Assembly: GCA_963931925.1 (NCBI GenBank)
Contig: OZ007570.1
Coordinates: 68,725,714 to 68,789,713 of the forward strand
Source of the DNA: Onchidella celtica
Taxonomy: Eukaryota; Mollusca; Gastropoda; Systellommatophora; Onchidiidae
DNA length: 64,000 nt
Direction: 5' to 3'
Positions 32,493 to 42,205 of this stretch are shown here, in pieces. The notes under the pieces are model-generated. The model had not been told where the DNA came from. It saw only the letters and a program-made list of their open reading frames with translations, and did not search any database. A program made the translations under genes and the position numbers. Each line of letters starts with the position of its first letter. Positions within the stretch are counted from its first letter, which is position 1.

Positions 32493-35400
32493 TTAAAATA
32501 CCCTGCTCAGGAAATCGGCACAGACATTTTCTCTGCCTTTTACGTAGTGAATCCTGAATCGATAAGACTGTAAAAATAAACTCCATCGTAATAACTTTGG
32601 ACTGTCAAACTTGGCAGAGTTCAAAAACTCTAATGACCGATGGTCAGTTTGGAGCACAAACTCCTTTCCATACAAATACAAAGTAAACTTTTTTACAGCC
32701 CAAACAATAGCTAAACATTCGCGCTCTGAGACCGAATATTTTGTCTCACGAGGCAATAGCTTACGACTAGCATATGCCACAGGGTATAACTTTCCCTCGT
32801 GTTCTTGCATAAGACTAGCGCCTAATCCGCGATCTGATGCATCAGTTGCTAAGACAAACTCTTTGGAAAAATCTGGCAAACACAACACGGGTTTGGAGAT
32901 AATGACATTCTTCAAAGAGGTGTACGCTTTCTCCTGCGTTTCATCCCACTGAACTATATTGGGCTGACCCTTTCTAAGTAAATCAGACAATGGTGATGCA
33001 ATCGCTGAAAAGTTAGGAATAAATTCATGGTAATATCCCACTAATCCTAAGAATGCTTTCACTTCCTTCTTAGTGGTGGGTCTGGGTGCGTCTCGTACCT
33101 TACATACATTCTCTTCTAACAGGCCAATCATACCTTCTCCCACTAAGTGTCCAACAAAGTCTACTTCAGACGTTCCAATCAGACACTTCGATGGTCTTGC
33201 AGTTAATCCAGCTTGGTCCATCCTCTGCAGTAAATCCTTGAGAGTCTTCACATGCTCGTCGAATGTCTCTGTATGAATCAGCAGGTCGTCCACATATGCT
33301 GTCACATTGTTCATTCCACGGATCAATGGCTTTACGATCCTGTTCAGCGTGGCTCCTGAGTTCATCATCCCAAAAGGCATCCGAATGAATTCATAGGGCT
33401 CGCCCATGGTGACGAACGCCGTCTTGGGAATGTCTTGCTCTCGAACTTTCACTTGCCAGTATCCCTTGCTCAGGTCAATCCGAGAGAATAATTTTCCTCT
33501 CGAGAGACTCTGAAACACTTCTGATGGCGCTGCTGTCGGATGAGGGTCGAATACTGTGATCTTGTTTAACCTCCTGTAGTCGATGCAGACTCGGTTGGAT
33601 CCGTCCTTCTTCTTGACGACAACAATAGGTGAAGCATAAGCTGATGAGCTCCTTCGAATGATGCCCAGCCGTCCCATGGTGCTAAGCTCCTCCTTCAATG
33701 AGTCGCGCATAGCGTAGGGCACCGGGTATGGTCGTTGACGAACTGGTACTTCTGTCGTCAGGTCGATGCGATGTTCACCCAACTGACAGCATCCAGGGAG
33801 ATTGGTGAAGACGTGCTGGTAATTCTTCACCACATCGCAGAGTTCTTGACGTTGTTCCGATGTCAGTTGCGTTCCATACTGGACATCTCTGTAGCTTCCC
33901 TTCTGGTCCCAGCTTCCTAGGTCGGCAAGGTCCTCCGTCGTTCCACCGTTGTCGTCTTCCAGGTCGCAGTCCTCGATGATTGTCATGCCAGCTGACTCCA
34001 CGGGTTGACTCTTGTCCATCATGTCGTCCTCTGCCAGTACAGTCTCAGCACTATCACCGCCGCCGTCCTTTATGGCGTTGACATGTTCAGGCGTGGTATC
34101 TCTCCTACTGTTTTCCATCCCACACATCTCGGTCACAATAGGTCTCGGTTCCATTGCCACTGCTGCTGCTTTTGACGTCCTTGGAATGTATCTCTTGAGG
34201 AGGTTGGCGTGCAAGGTCTTTTCTTTTGCACCCATCTTGACTCTATAGTCGTTAACACCGACAACTGAGACTACCTTATATGGTCCCTTCCATTGGACTA
34301 GGAGCTTGTTAGTGTTCGTCGGCAGTAGCACCAACACTTCATCTCCGGGGCGGAACTTCCTCTCTCGCGCCTTCCGGTCGTAGTAGGTCTTCTGTCTACC
34401 TTGAGCCTTGGAGAGTTCTTCCGTCGCTAACTCCCATGTGTCCTCCAGCCTCTCACGTAGTTCCATGACGTACTGGTAACTGGTCTTCGTTTCCGGCTCC
34501 TCTACATCCTTGGTCCATAGTTGTCGTAAAATGTGCATTGGTCCTCTCACAGTTCTCCCATACAGCAACTCGAATGGGGCAAACTTGGTCGACTCTTGGG
34601 GAACTTCACGATATGCGAAGAGCAGCGGGTTGATGTATCTGTGCCACTGCTTGGGTTGCTCTGCGCACAGTCGTCTCAATGTTTTCTTCAGCGTGCCGTT
34701 GAATCGCTCCACCAACCCGTTGTACATAGGGTGGTAGACTGTAGTGGTCGACTGTCGAATTCCCAGTAGTCTATTCGTTTCCTTCATGACATCTGACATA
34801 AACTGGGTCCCTTGGTCCGACAAGATCTCTTCGGGCACAACCAAACGGCTGTAGATGTTCACTAAGGCTTCTGCTACCGTTTCTGCGTCGATCTTCTTCA
34901 AGGGTGTGGCTTCGGGGTAACGAGTAGCGTAGTCTATATACACCAGGATATACCGATGTCCACCTTCACTTAGGGGGTCGATAGGTCCTACTAAGTCCAC
35001 GGCCACTCGCCTAAATGGTATGTCCACTACTGGCATACTCTGCAGGTGCACCTTTGGGGTCGCTCCTTTGTTCACCGTCCTCTGGCATATGTCGCATGAG
35101 CGGCAGTATCTCGCGACGTCACCTTCAATTCCAGGCCAATAAAAATTGCTCATAACTCTGTCTTTGGTTTTCTTCACGCCGAGGTGTCCTCCGACGATCG
35201 AGTCGTGGGCAACACTCAATACATACTCTCTCAGTTTCTCGGGTAGTACCACTTGCCTTATAACCGTCGCCTGTCTCAGGTCCTTGTAGATCCGGTACAG
35301 TACTCCTCCATGTTTCTCAAAATGAACAGATTTATTGCCTCTATTAGTTGGGATCTTCTTCTGCTCTAACTTCCTAATGACTTCGTCTTCTTCTTGGAGT

Positions 35401-36950
35401 CGGATAAGTTCCTCTCTATCCACTCCCGCGTGCCGTTCTGCCCTCGGCACCTTCAGCGACGTAGACCGGTCCTTCCTCTTCTCCTGGGCCCTCGTGGTCA
35501 CCGCTCCTACCATCACCTCAGTATCAGGGTCGTACGGATCCTTCGCTCCGTCCACGTTCCCGACTACTAGGTCGCAGATGGTCTCCGGGAGACACAGTGC
35601 CGTCACTTTGCCCGTCAGGTAAGGCGTCTTCACGTCGATAACGGCTTCCTCCGCCGCTAGCAAGGAGTTATCGATCCTCGCGATAAGTTTCTTCCCACCG
35701 GTGAGCTGTCCGTCGTCCACCAGTGCTCGCCGCACCACTACACCTTCACAGCCGTTATCTCTTAGGACATCTACCGCTCGATTTCCAATCAAGCCCTTCA
35801 TCACTGGTAACTTCAGTTTCTCCACGGTCCTTCCGTCACTGCATCCTCCGCAAGTAACAGGCACCGCTAACTGTAGCTTCCCGTCCTTCATTACCGCTTG
35901 AACGTTGATGCTGGTGTCAGCCGTCGTCGCATCCTGTCTCGACGACTCGTCCGCCGCTATCACTACGGCCGCCGCCGCCTTGTTCGGCTTGCCTCGTCCC
36001 ATATCCTTCTGGGCTGGACACATCCTCCGAACGTGGCCTGGCTTTCCACAAAGGTAACATTTCAACTCACCTTTGTCGTTTAACTTTGCACGACACTCCG
36101 TCGCCTTGTGTCCCGGCCTCTGGCACCTATGGCAGACCTGTGGGCTTCTGTCTCCGTTGGGCCTCTGTCGCACTGGCCGGCTCTGCAGTCTGGCGCTCCC
36201 GCTGAGCGTCCGGTTCCTCGCTAACAGGTACGCCTCCGCTGAATCTGCGATGTCCTGTAGCGTCTTTGGTTTCCTCTCCCTCACATGGGTTGCAAGGTCT
36301 GGTGGGCAGGCATCCATGAATTGCTCTCTGACGAACAGATCTCTCACTCCTTCGTAGGTCTCCTCCGTCTTCGACAGCTTTATCCACCTCTCTAGATAGG
36401 TCTTGATCCTGGTCAAAAACATTCCAACATCTTCTCCATCTTCAGGCTTACCTTGTCTGAACATGAGTCTGTATCCGTCCTCTGACAGGTTGTACCTCTT
36501 CTGCAACGCTTCCTTGACCTTGTCGTAGTCCTTGGCTTCGTCGATCGGTAGTCTGCAGAAGCACTCCAAAGCTCTCCCGGTCAGCAGGGCAGACAGTGAT
36601 GTCGTCCAGGTGGATCTGGGCCATTCAGCTGTCTCAGCAAACCTCTCAAACCGCAGCAACCAGCTATCCAGATCGTCCTTCTTGTCCTGAAATGCAGGTA
36701 GCTTGGGTCTCTTAGAACTGGCGTGGTCGCTGGTCCCCTGCGTCGACTCGCCTCCACGCTGATGGCGGATCCTCTCCATCTCCAGCTCGTGGTTCATCTC
36801 CTTCTCCCGAGCCTCTATCTTCAGTTGCTCCATGCGCTCTTGCCTCTCTCTTTCCTCCCTTAGGCCTTCACGGATGTAGTTCTGTCTCTCCTTCCCAGTG
36901 AGCTCCAAGGCGTCTGCTTCCTGGCTAAGCCTTCCAATAGCCTCTGACAT
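32493..36950 (-). CDS. Gag-Pol polyprotein, family B copy 3 (1485 aa)
   Basis: As copy 1, except Cys to Tyr two residues before the catalytic-Glu segment of integrase (PM(C/Y)NGLVERF, base near 34723). This lies close to E748 of the D,D,E triad. Other gypsy integrases usually have HPQxNGxxER here, so neither residue is the common one. Fully open. This is the promoter-proximal unit, since the array reads from high to low coordinates. Confidence 0.95.
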   Translation of the reverse strand: MSEAIGRLSQEADALELTGKERQNYIREGLREERERQERMEQLKIEAREKEMNHELEMERIRHQRGGESTQGTSDHASSKRPKLPAFQDKKDDLDSWLLRFERFAETAEWPRSTWTTSLSALLTGRALECFCRLPIDEAKDYDKVKEALQKRYNLSEDGYRLMFRQGKPEDGEDVGMFLTRIKTYLERWIKLSKTEETYEGVRDLFVREQFMDACPPDLATHVRERKPKTLQDIADSAEAYLLARNRTLSGSARLQSRPVRQRPNGDRSPQVCHRCQRPGHKATECRAKLNDKGELKCYLCGKPGHVRRMCPAQKDMGRGKPNKAAAAVVIAADESSRQDATTADTSINVQAVMKDGKLQLAVPVTCGGCSDGRTVEKLKLPVMKGLIGNRAVDVLRDNGCEGVVVRRALVDDGQLTGGKKLIARIDNSLLAAEEAVIDVKTPYLTGKVTALCLPETICDLVVGNVDGAKDPYDPDTEVMVGAVTTRAQEKRKDRSTSLKVPRAERHAGVDREELIRLQEEDEVIRKLEQKKIPTNRGNKSVHFEKHGGVLYRIYKDLRQATVIRQVVLPEKLREYVLSVAHDSIVGGHLGVKKTKDRVMSNFYWPGIEGDVARYCRSCDICQRTVNKGATPKVHLQSMPVVDIPFRRVAVDLVGPIDPLSEGGHRYILVYIDYATRYPEATPLKKIDAETVAEALVNIYSRLVVPEEILSDQGTQFMSDVMKETNRLLGIRQSTTTVYHPMYNGLVERFNGTLKKTLRRLCAEQPKQWHRYINPLLFAYREVPQESTKFAPFELLYGRTVRGPMHILRQLWTKDVEEPETKTSYQYVMELRERLEDTWELATEELSKAQGRQKTYYDRKARERKFRPGDEVLVLLPTNTNKLLVQWKGPYKVVSVVGVNDYRVKMGAKEKTLHANLLKRYIPRTSKAAAVAMEPRPIVTEMCGMENSRRDTTPEHVNAIKDGGGDSAETVLAEDDMMDKSQPVESAGMTIIEDCDLEDDNGGTTEDLADLGSWDQKGSYRDVQYGTQLTSEQRQELCDVVKNYQHVFTNLPGCCQLGEHRIDLTTEVPVRQRPYPVPYAMRDSLKEELSTMGRLGIIRRSSSAYASPIVVVKKKDGSNRVCIDYRRLNKITVFDPHPTAAPSEVFQSLSRGKLFSRIDLSKGYWQVKVREQDIPKTAFVTMGEPYEFIRMPFGMMNSGATLNRIVKPLIRGMNNVTAYVDDLLIHTETFDEHVKTLKDLLQRMDQAGLTARPSKCLIGTSEVDFVGHLVGEGMIGLLEENVCKVRDAPRPTTKKEVKAFLGLVGYYHEFIPNFSAIASPLSDLLRKGQPNIVQWDETQEKAYTSLKNVIISKPVLCLPDFSKEFVLATDASDRGLGASLMQEHEGKLYPVAYASRKLLPRETKYSVSERECLAIVWAVKKFTLYLYGKEFVLQTDHRSLEFLNSAKFDSPKLLRWSLFLQSYRFRIHYVKGRENVCADFLSRVF

Positions 36951-37059
36951 GTTGTAGATAGCTTGTCGATGATATTCCTACAATAAACTATGTAAATAAA
37001 TCTAGTAATTTTGATCTGGTCCGCTCGAATATGGTCGGATCCCGGACGAGCCCCCAATA

Positions 37060-37673
37060 TGTAACAGCTGAGGTTGTTCTAGCACGTTATAGTAGGGGGG
37101 AGTTAGTTGATCTAACTACAACCCTTTAGAAAACGAAACTATTACAGCTGTAAAATAAATAAACACGAGATCCGACGATAGATTAAATAATACTAAAGTT
37201 TAATAACTGTATAGTGAACAATAAATTACTAGGAAGACACCAGCGAAACTAAATATCTACGCCACACAAAAGGAAACTCACTTACTCACCCCCCAACCAC
37301 TCACACAGGTCTATATATATAAACATTCCTACAGAAAGTTCCCGAAATAAACGTTACCTTTGCCCTCGCACAAACTAACCAATCACGCATCAATACGTCA
37401 TCAGGTTACATCACTCAAGGCCAAATCTGGCGTAAACATCCGTCTCCACAATGTTATCGAATGTTCGGGAACATACTAATATTTACTGAACGAGTCAAAA
37501 CACTGACAACAAGCGAGCGAGGAAAAAACTACTCACTAGAAAAGAAGGTCAGGTCACGGAGTACAGTACACTCTGGCGGTTTGTCCACAATAAAATGAAA
37601 GAAGAAATGAACACATGCTCACCAGTGTAACAAGAAAACGGGGGAGGGCAAGGGATAGCTTGCAGATGCTACA
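37060..37673 (-). repeat. Family B LTR 4 (terminal 5' LTR, element sense)
   Basis: 614 bp, ends GATGCTACA at 37673 and is followed by the CCGTC duplication. It would drive transcription of unit 3 and perhaps read-through of the array. Confidence 0.93.
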
Positions 37674-38554
37674 CCGTCCTATTGTCATACACCTTAGCAT
37701 TCCACTAGCACCTCAGCAGGGCAATAGCACATTATCATTTCAATAGCCCATCAACATGGCAATAGTACATTATCATTTCAATAGCCCATCAACATGGCAA
37801 TAGTACATTATCACATTCACGCTCATATCTACGTCCCTGTCCGTGGCCAGACTGCCACGACTTTATGTGCCTCTACTGTCCTGCACCGACAGCCTCACTC
37901 TTGGCCTATGTGTGGCCTCCGGCCCTATGCTGGCCTATCCCCTGTGCTCACCGAGGTGGCTCTTTGGCCCGTCCCCGACACCTACAAGAATAACATTACA
38001 TTGGTATAATACCCTACCATTTCTATTCACTCCACCTCTCCTTACAACCCATGAAGCGTACACACAATGGTTCACCATTCACTCACCAAACATCTTACGG
38101 TAACACACCTCCATCGGAGTACACACTACTCACTCGCGCTACAAATCCATGAACTCAACTTTCATCTATCGCTCATGGCGCACATTGCTATATCCAATAT
38201 CAAGGACTTCCACATTCTTCACATATACTTATTTACATCATGGTAATAGACGAATATAATATAATACATCAATCATAATTATCAATCAACGTTCTACCTA
38301 CCAGTCATCACTGGAAAAAACACTCTCATCCGTCTTCCGACTGCTCCCCTTATGTTCGCCCGCTGGGCTCTTACTAGCGTCCGTTCTCTTTGGACTATCT
38401 CTGTGCAGTGAACTGGTAATACAGCGCCCTCGCCTCCTTCAGACACCCCACAACTCACAACATGCACGCTTTAACTTACTTGTCTACGTGCGTTAATTTT
38501 ACTCTCCTCCTTTCCCCCCGTAATTATTAACTATCGCTCACTCCACTCGTGACA
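37674..38554 (-). repeat. Family A 5' LTR, part 2, after the array
   Basis: It begins with the duplicated CCGTC (37674-37678), continues CTATTGTCATACACC exactly as at 13316, and ends CTCGTGACA. Differences from the 3' LTR include A/G in TGCCAC(A/G)ACTTT, A/G in CACACAAT(A/G)GTTC, C/A in CAACTC(C/A)CAACA, and CCCGGCG against CCCCCCG near the end. Confidence 0.93.
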
Positions 38555-38559
38555 AAGTG

Positions 38560-38669
38560 CTCAAGGGCCATCCGAAATGTTGGTCCTTAAGGGCCTTATC
38601 CGAGAAGACTAGGTGGTCGATCTTACCTACCACATGATCAGGGACGGGAAATTATCCCAAATTTCCAAT
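38560..38669. repeat. SINE-like repeat, right part
   Basis: It shares with 60380-60480 the order GGCC(A/C)TCCGAA, an exact 21-base motif (38594-38614 against 60395-60415) and ATGATCAGGG. This fits a dispersed short element of a type common in molluscan genomes. The family name is not known to me. Confidence 0.5.
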
Positions 38670-38670
38670 A

Positions 38671-39212
38671 TGTGAATGTGCATGAGAAAACCCACAATAA
38701 GTCGGCAGAGCTGATTTTGAGAAAAACGGCTTTGAAGTGAAAACATTGGTCCGACACAAACTTCCAGCTTGGCTGTTGTTTAGGGGACCGTGGCATGTTA
38801 CAGGGTAAACTGTAGACGAGCAGTGAACACTATTCACTATGATCTCTATAACGGCTTTGTAATTAGACTACGGTCTCCTAACAAAATCCAAAAACTTCCA
38901 ACTTGGCTGTTGTTTAGGGGACCGTGGCATGTGACAGGATATTCTGTAGATGAGCAGTGAACATTACTCAATATGATCTCTATAACGGCTTAGTTATTAG
39001 ACTACGGTCTCTTAACATCAATCACTCCAATGTTATTTGGTCAATTAGCTATTTCCACTTATAGCTAGGATTAAATGCAGTTTTCTCAAAATCTTGTTTT
39101 AGGGGGGTCACTGACTTCAGTTTATCAGAAATGTCTTGTCTTTTATTATATGTACAGAACTCAAAATGTCATGTTTTCGACATAATTATTGTGGGTTTTC
39201 TCATGCACACTC
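38671..39212. mobile_element. Inverted-repeat element (MITE-like), about 540 bp
   Basis: Perfect 21-base inverted repeats at 38678-38698 and 39188-39208 extend outward with two mismatches to about 28 bases. Inside is a tandem duplication of about 134 bp. I could not find a target duplication, so the exact ends and superfamily are unknown. Confidence 0.45.
38761..39019. repeat. 134-bp tandem duplication
   Basis: Two diverged units start CTTCCA(G/A)CTTGGCTG at 38761 and 38895 and both contain TTTAGGGGACCGTGGCATGT and GATCTCTATAACGGCTT. Confidence 0.85.
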
Positions 39213-39349
39213 ACTGTCATGCTTGTACCAAACGGACACCGAACCCGAAACCTTCGAAGAACAGACACGAATAGGCCTCGTGGACTTTAAATAACCCCCC
39301 CCCCCCAGACACACACACCTTTATTCCTAATGAATGTGTTTTATTTCCA

Positions 39350-39475
39350 AACGCACAAATTCATTACCAAAATTATTATTTCTACAATCTGTCCTATAAC
39401 TTTAATGAGACTAGTGTAAAAGTCATGTTGCTTACTTTCAGACTTTACTGTGATTAGTGTTTATCTGGCCTAAGT
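39350..39475. repeat. Segmental duplicate D, copy 1 (pairs with 47250-47350)
   Basis: CAAATTCATTACCAAAATTA, CTACAATCT and AACTTTAATGAGACT occur in the same order in both places. It belongs to the local host duplication. The LINE at 39.5 kb landed just beyond it. Confidence 0.65.
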
Positions 39476-39533
39476 TGGCAAAATACATCGGTTAGAGATA
39501 TGAACATGTTGGACAAGTTTAAGGAAAAACACT

Positions 39534-39992
39534 TCACTTCACTTTCGCCTGTGGTCCCTCTTGGGACATAGGCCGCCAACAAGAGCTCTCCAGGCATCCC
39601 GGTCCTGAGCCAGTCGTCCCAGCTGTCCCCAGGTGCGACCCATCTTCTTGGTGTCTGCCTCCAGGTCCCGGCGCCAGGTGTTTTTCGGCCGGCCTCTTTT
39701 CCTTTTCCCTTGAGGGTTCCATGTGAGGGCTTGTCTTGCGGTGCTGGATGCAGTTTTTCCGAAGTGTGTGACCTATCCATCTCCAGCGTCTCTGTAGGAT
39801 TTCTTTATGCACGGACTGCTGTTTCATTCGCTGCCACAGGTCCTGGTTGCTGATGACTTCAGGCCAGCGAGTCTGCAGGATCTTCCTAAAGCAGGTGTTG
39901 ACAAACGTCTGGATTTTCTCCATGGTCGTGATGGTGGTTCTCCACGTCTCTGCGCCGTACAGTAGAACCGGCTTTATGGTTGTGTTGAACAT
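39534..39992 (-). pseudogene. LINE C-terminal fragment
   Basis: Starts [18 protein letters not shown], then [20 protein letters not shown] and [12 protein letters not shown], the usual region after the thumb in RTE/jockey-type proteins. Downstream the frame slips: the GR.TW.R block is in another frame at 39780-39600. It joins functionally with the RT palm fragment at 40219-40761. Confidence 0.75.
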
Positions 39993-40747
39993 CCTGATCT
40001 TGGTGTCAGGTCAGGTCCCTGGTGTTCCAAACGTTCTTCATTTGCTGGAAAGCTGCCCTTGCCTTGCCGATTCGCACTCTTACATCTGCGTCCGTCCCAC
40101 CGTGTCTGTCCACGATGCTGTCGAGGTATGTGAAGCTTTCCACCTTTTCTAGTGTTCGCCTTTCATCTTGATGGGGGTTTCACTCCCTGCGTTGACCTTG
40201 AGGATTTTGCTCTTTCCTCTATAGATGTTGAGGCCGACGCTCGCAGAGTTGTCTGTCACAGTGTTGGTTTTTCTCCTGCATCTGTTGTTGGGTATGGGCA
40301 AGGAGCGCAAGGTCGTCAGCGAAGTCGAGGTCGTCCAGCTGTTGCCAGAGTGTCCACTGGATGCCCTTTCTCTTCTGGGTTGTAGATGTCTTCATTATCC
40401 AGTCTATGGCTAGCAGGAACAGGAACGGTGAAAGGAGACAGCCCTGTCTCACTCCTGTTCGGACTTGGAAAGCGTCGGTGACCTCTCTGTTGTGTATCAC
40501 ACTACAGGTCATCCCTTCATAGGAGTTCTTGATAATGTTGGTGATTTTCCTCGGCACTCCATAGTGTCTCAGCAACTTCCAAAGGGTCTGCCTGTCCACG
40601 CTGTCGAAGGCCTTCTCGTAGTCAATAAAATTGGTGTAGAGCGGTGAATTCCATTCCAGTGACTGTTCAAGAATGGTGCGTATCGTAGCGATCTGGTCTG
40701 TACTTGATCTGTCTTTGCGGAATCCGGCCTGTTGGCCACGGAGCAGG
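39535..40747 (-). mobile_element. 5'-truncated RTE-like LINE with 16-bp target duplication
   Basis: Flanked by TTAAGGAAAAACACTT at 39519-39534 and 40748-40763. The minus strand encodes a LINE reverse transcriptase in pieces. From 40747 it reads QQAGFRKDRSSTDQI, YEKAFDSVDRQTLW, VRTGVRQGCLLSP and the catalytic LDFADDLALL. After a frame break comes the C-terminal [10 protein letters not shown] and [12 protein letters not shown] part (39992-39534). Several frameshifts (for example near 40220 and 39780) make it a pseudogene. The last codon, TGA at 39536-39534, lies at the very 3' end, so the 3' UTR is nearly absent. Confidence 0.85.
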
Positions 40748-40761
40748 TTAAGGAAAAACAC
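40219..40761 (-). pseudogene. LINE reverse transcriptase palm fragment
   Basis: A 180-codon frame with the RT motifs QAGFRKDRSSTDQ, the first catalytic Asp region FIDYEKAFDSVD, RQGCLLSPFLFLLAID, and the catalytic FADD box. After ALLAHTQQQMQEK it drifts out of frame. The first five or so codons (MFFLN) come from flanking target DNA, outside the insertion. Confidence 0.85.
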
Positions 40762-40763
40762 TT

Positions 40764-41634
40764 GAAAAAACCTGCACAGTTTGCAGTCTATTTCAACACT
40801 TCCAAAACGTTCTCACCCACGCACATACATACATACATACATACAGAGAGAGAGAGAGAGAGAGAGGACAGCACATTTTAGAATTTCTGAGAGCATAACA
40901 ACAAAAAGACAGATACTATCAATATAACAAAGAACAGTCAAACTTTCCCAACAACTGAAATATTTTTCTTTTGTTCTTTTGGAAGACGCGGTTCAATCTG
41001 CATTTTTTTTTTACCGCGTTAGGTGTTGAAACTGGAAATGAAGCTAGTCACAAATTTCAATTGACCATGAAAACATCGATTTTTCACATTTTGTAGAAAT
41101 AAACAACTTTGCTATTTCTTGAACACATGTAGATCGCATGCTTTTGCTATGTATTTGATTATTTTGTATGAAAATGGTTCCATCATACCAGGCCTATATT
41201 ATGCTGATCAATAATTTAGACGCACTTTTCTCTAACCTGAACTTTAGCACAAACCAGTTTCACCAAAAAATTGTCAATCCGTTGTTCTAATGTATATAAA
41301 ATCATTTATTACTATTCTGGAAGAAACTGGCAAGAATAATTAGCCTATTATAAATCATGAATATCTGTGAAAACCAAGTAAAAACGTATGATGATGATAA
41401 ATTGCACACTTTCTTAAAGTTTAAGATTTGTGTATAGATTGTTTTTTTCTAATGTGGAGGCCGCATCTCTGGCCATGACTTACTCATGTTCACCCTTTGG
41501 CACCATATTGTCAAGCTATACTTTTAAGTCTGAAAAGATCGAAATAAGGAAATCAAAAATTTCTTCAACTTTTCCCCTTTACCACTGATTTAGTTCACCA
41601 ACAAACACCAGCAAACAATAACAACAATAAAATA
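40764..41634. other. Non-coding with (ACAT)n-(AG)n microsatellite
   Basis: A CATA run and an AG run occupy about 40822-40866. The rest is AT-rich without recognised features. Confidence 0.5.
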
Positions 41635-42205
41635 CTGTATGAAACAAACAGCATAAGTATATGCAGTCACATGTTTTATTTGCTCATGTTATAGGACTGT
41701 CGACTGATTAGTTTTTTGCAACGAATGGGTCCAAGTGGCAATTTTCCCATTTGTGAGACAAACCTCTCATTCAGAGACATCCCTCAGCCATGGCAAATCT
41801 GTAAACAGACTCATTGTTTAGTCAATGTAGTTAGAGGCAGGCAACGGATATTGTACTAAGTGGACTTCTATCAATCTGTCAGCTGACAAATGTTTTTATT
41901 GAGCCAGTCATCAAGTCACGCAAAGGTTGATAATTTATTCAGGATACAACCTTTTCTTTTTGCCCAATTTTGACATAATTTATTCAGGTATTCCTAAATA
42001 TAACCGTTAATTTCCCATTCCAATCACCCTTGTGTCTATCTGTCAATCGGTAATTCTATCCACCTGAAAAATAATCGATCCTTTTCAGAGGTTAATTTGA
42101 AAGAAATTGTATTCGTTCACAAACTCTGTCTGCGACAGATTCTTGTTTTCATTGTGTGCACTCGAGCACCATCCCGTGGCTGCTCTGTTACACCCTTCTC
42201 AGACA
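41635..42205. repeat. Segmental duplicate E, copy 2 (pairs with 9330-9845)
   Basis: Collinear with 9330-9845. Here it lies just downstream (in minus-strand sense) of a readable terminal exon, so the unit probably includes the 3' flank of a gene. Confidence 0.6.
41930..41988. mobile_element. 31-bp retroelement-like insertion with 14-bp target duplication
   Basis: ATAATTTATTCAGG occurs at 41930-41943 and 41975-41988. The 31 bases between end with a 28-base stretch identical to 6868-6895, the presumed 3' end of the Penelope-like fragment. This looks like an extremely 5'-truncated copy of the same or a related element. Confidence 0.65.

Larger units (their letters stand above)
19207..37673 (-). 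mobile_element. Tandem array of three family B Gmr1-like LTR retrotransposons sharing four LTRs
   Basis: Four 614-bp LTRs alternate with three 5337-bp interiors at an exact period of 5951 bp, total 18467 bp. One CCGTC duplication flanks the whole array and none separates the units, so neighbouring units share LTRs. Each unit has a polypurine tract, a primer-binding site matching 18 bases of tRNA-Pro, and an open Gag-Pol of 1485 codons. The differences I saw are one base in the first LTR (19230), one in the copy 2 gene (Thr to Ile) and one in the copy 3 gene (Cys to Tyr). The likely origin is unequal LTR-LTR recombination or insertion of a concatemer. A long-read assembly error must be excluded. 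Confidence 0.93.
12999..38554 (-). mobile_element. Family A Gmr1-like LTR retrotransposon, minus strand, defective, hosting a nested array
   Basis: The full extent is defined by TGTCAC...GTGACA ends and a 5-bp target duplication AAGTG (12994-12998 and 38555-38559). Without the nested array (19207-37673 plus one CCGTC) it would be about 7.08 kb: 1194-bp LTRs and a 4.7-kb interior. Against the complete plus-strand copy at 51.3 kb it has a gag nonsense codon, a deletion of about 0.6 kb taking the integrase catalytic core, and one of about 0.7 kb taking most of the RT. It is dead on its own. The few LTR-LTR differences make it older than the array inside it. Confidence 0.92.

Noticed and set aside
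19207-37673. Three independent insertions of family B
   Set aside because: Units share LTRs and there is only one target duplication, at the outer edges.
40152-40647. Plus-strand ORFs at 39.8-40.6 kb
   Set aside because: Antisense to the LINE reverse transcriptase fragment.
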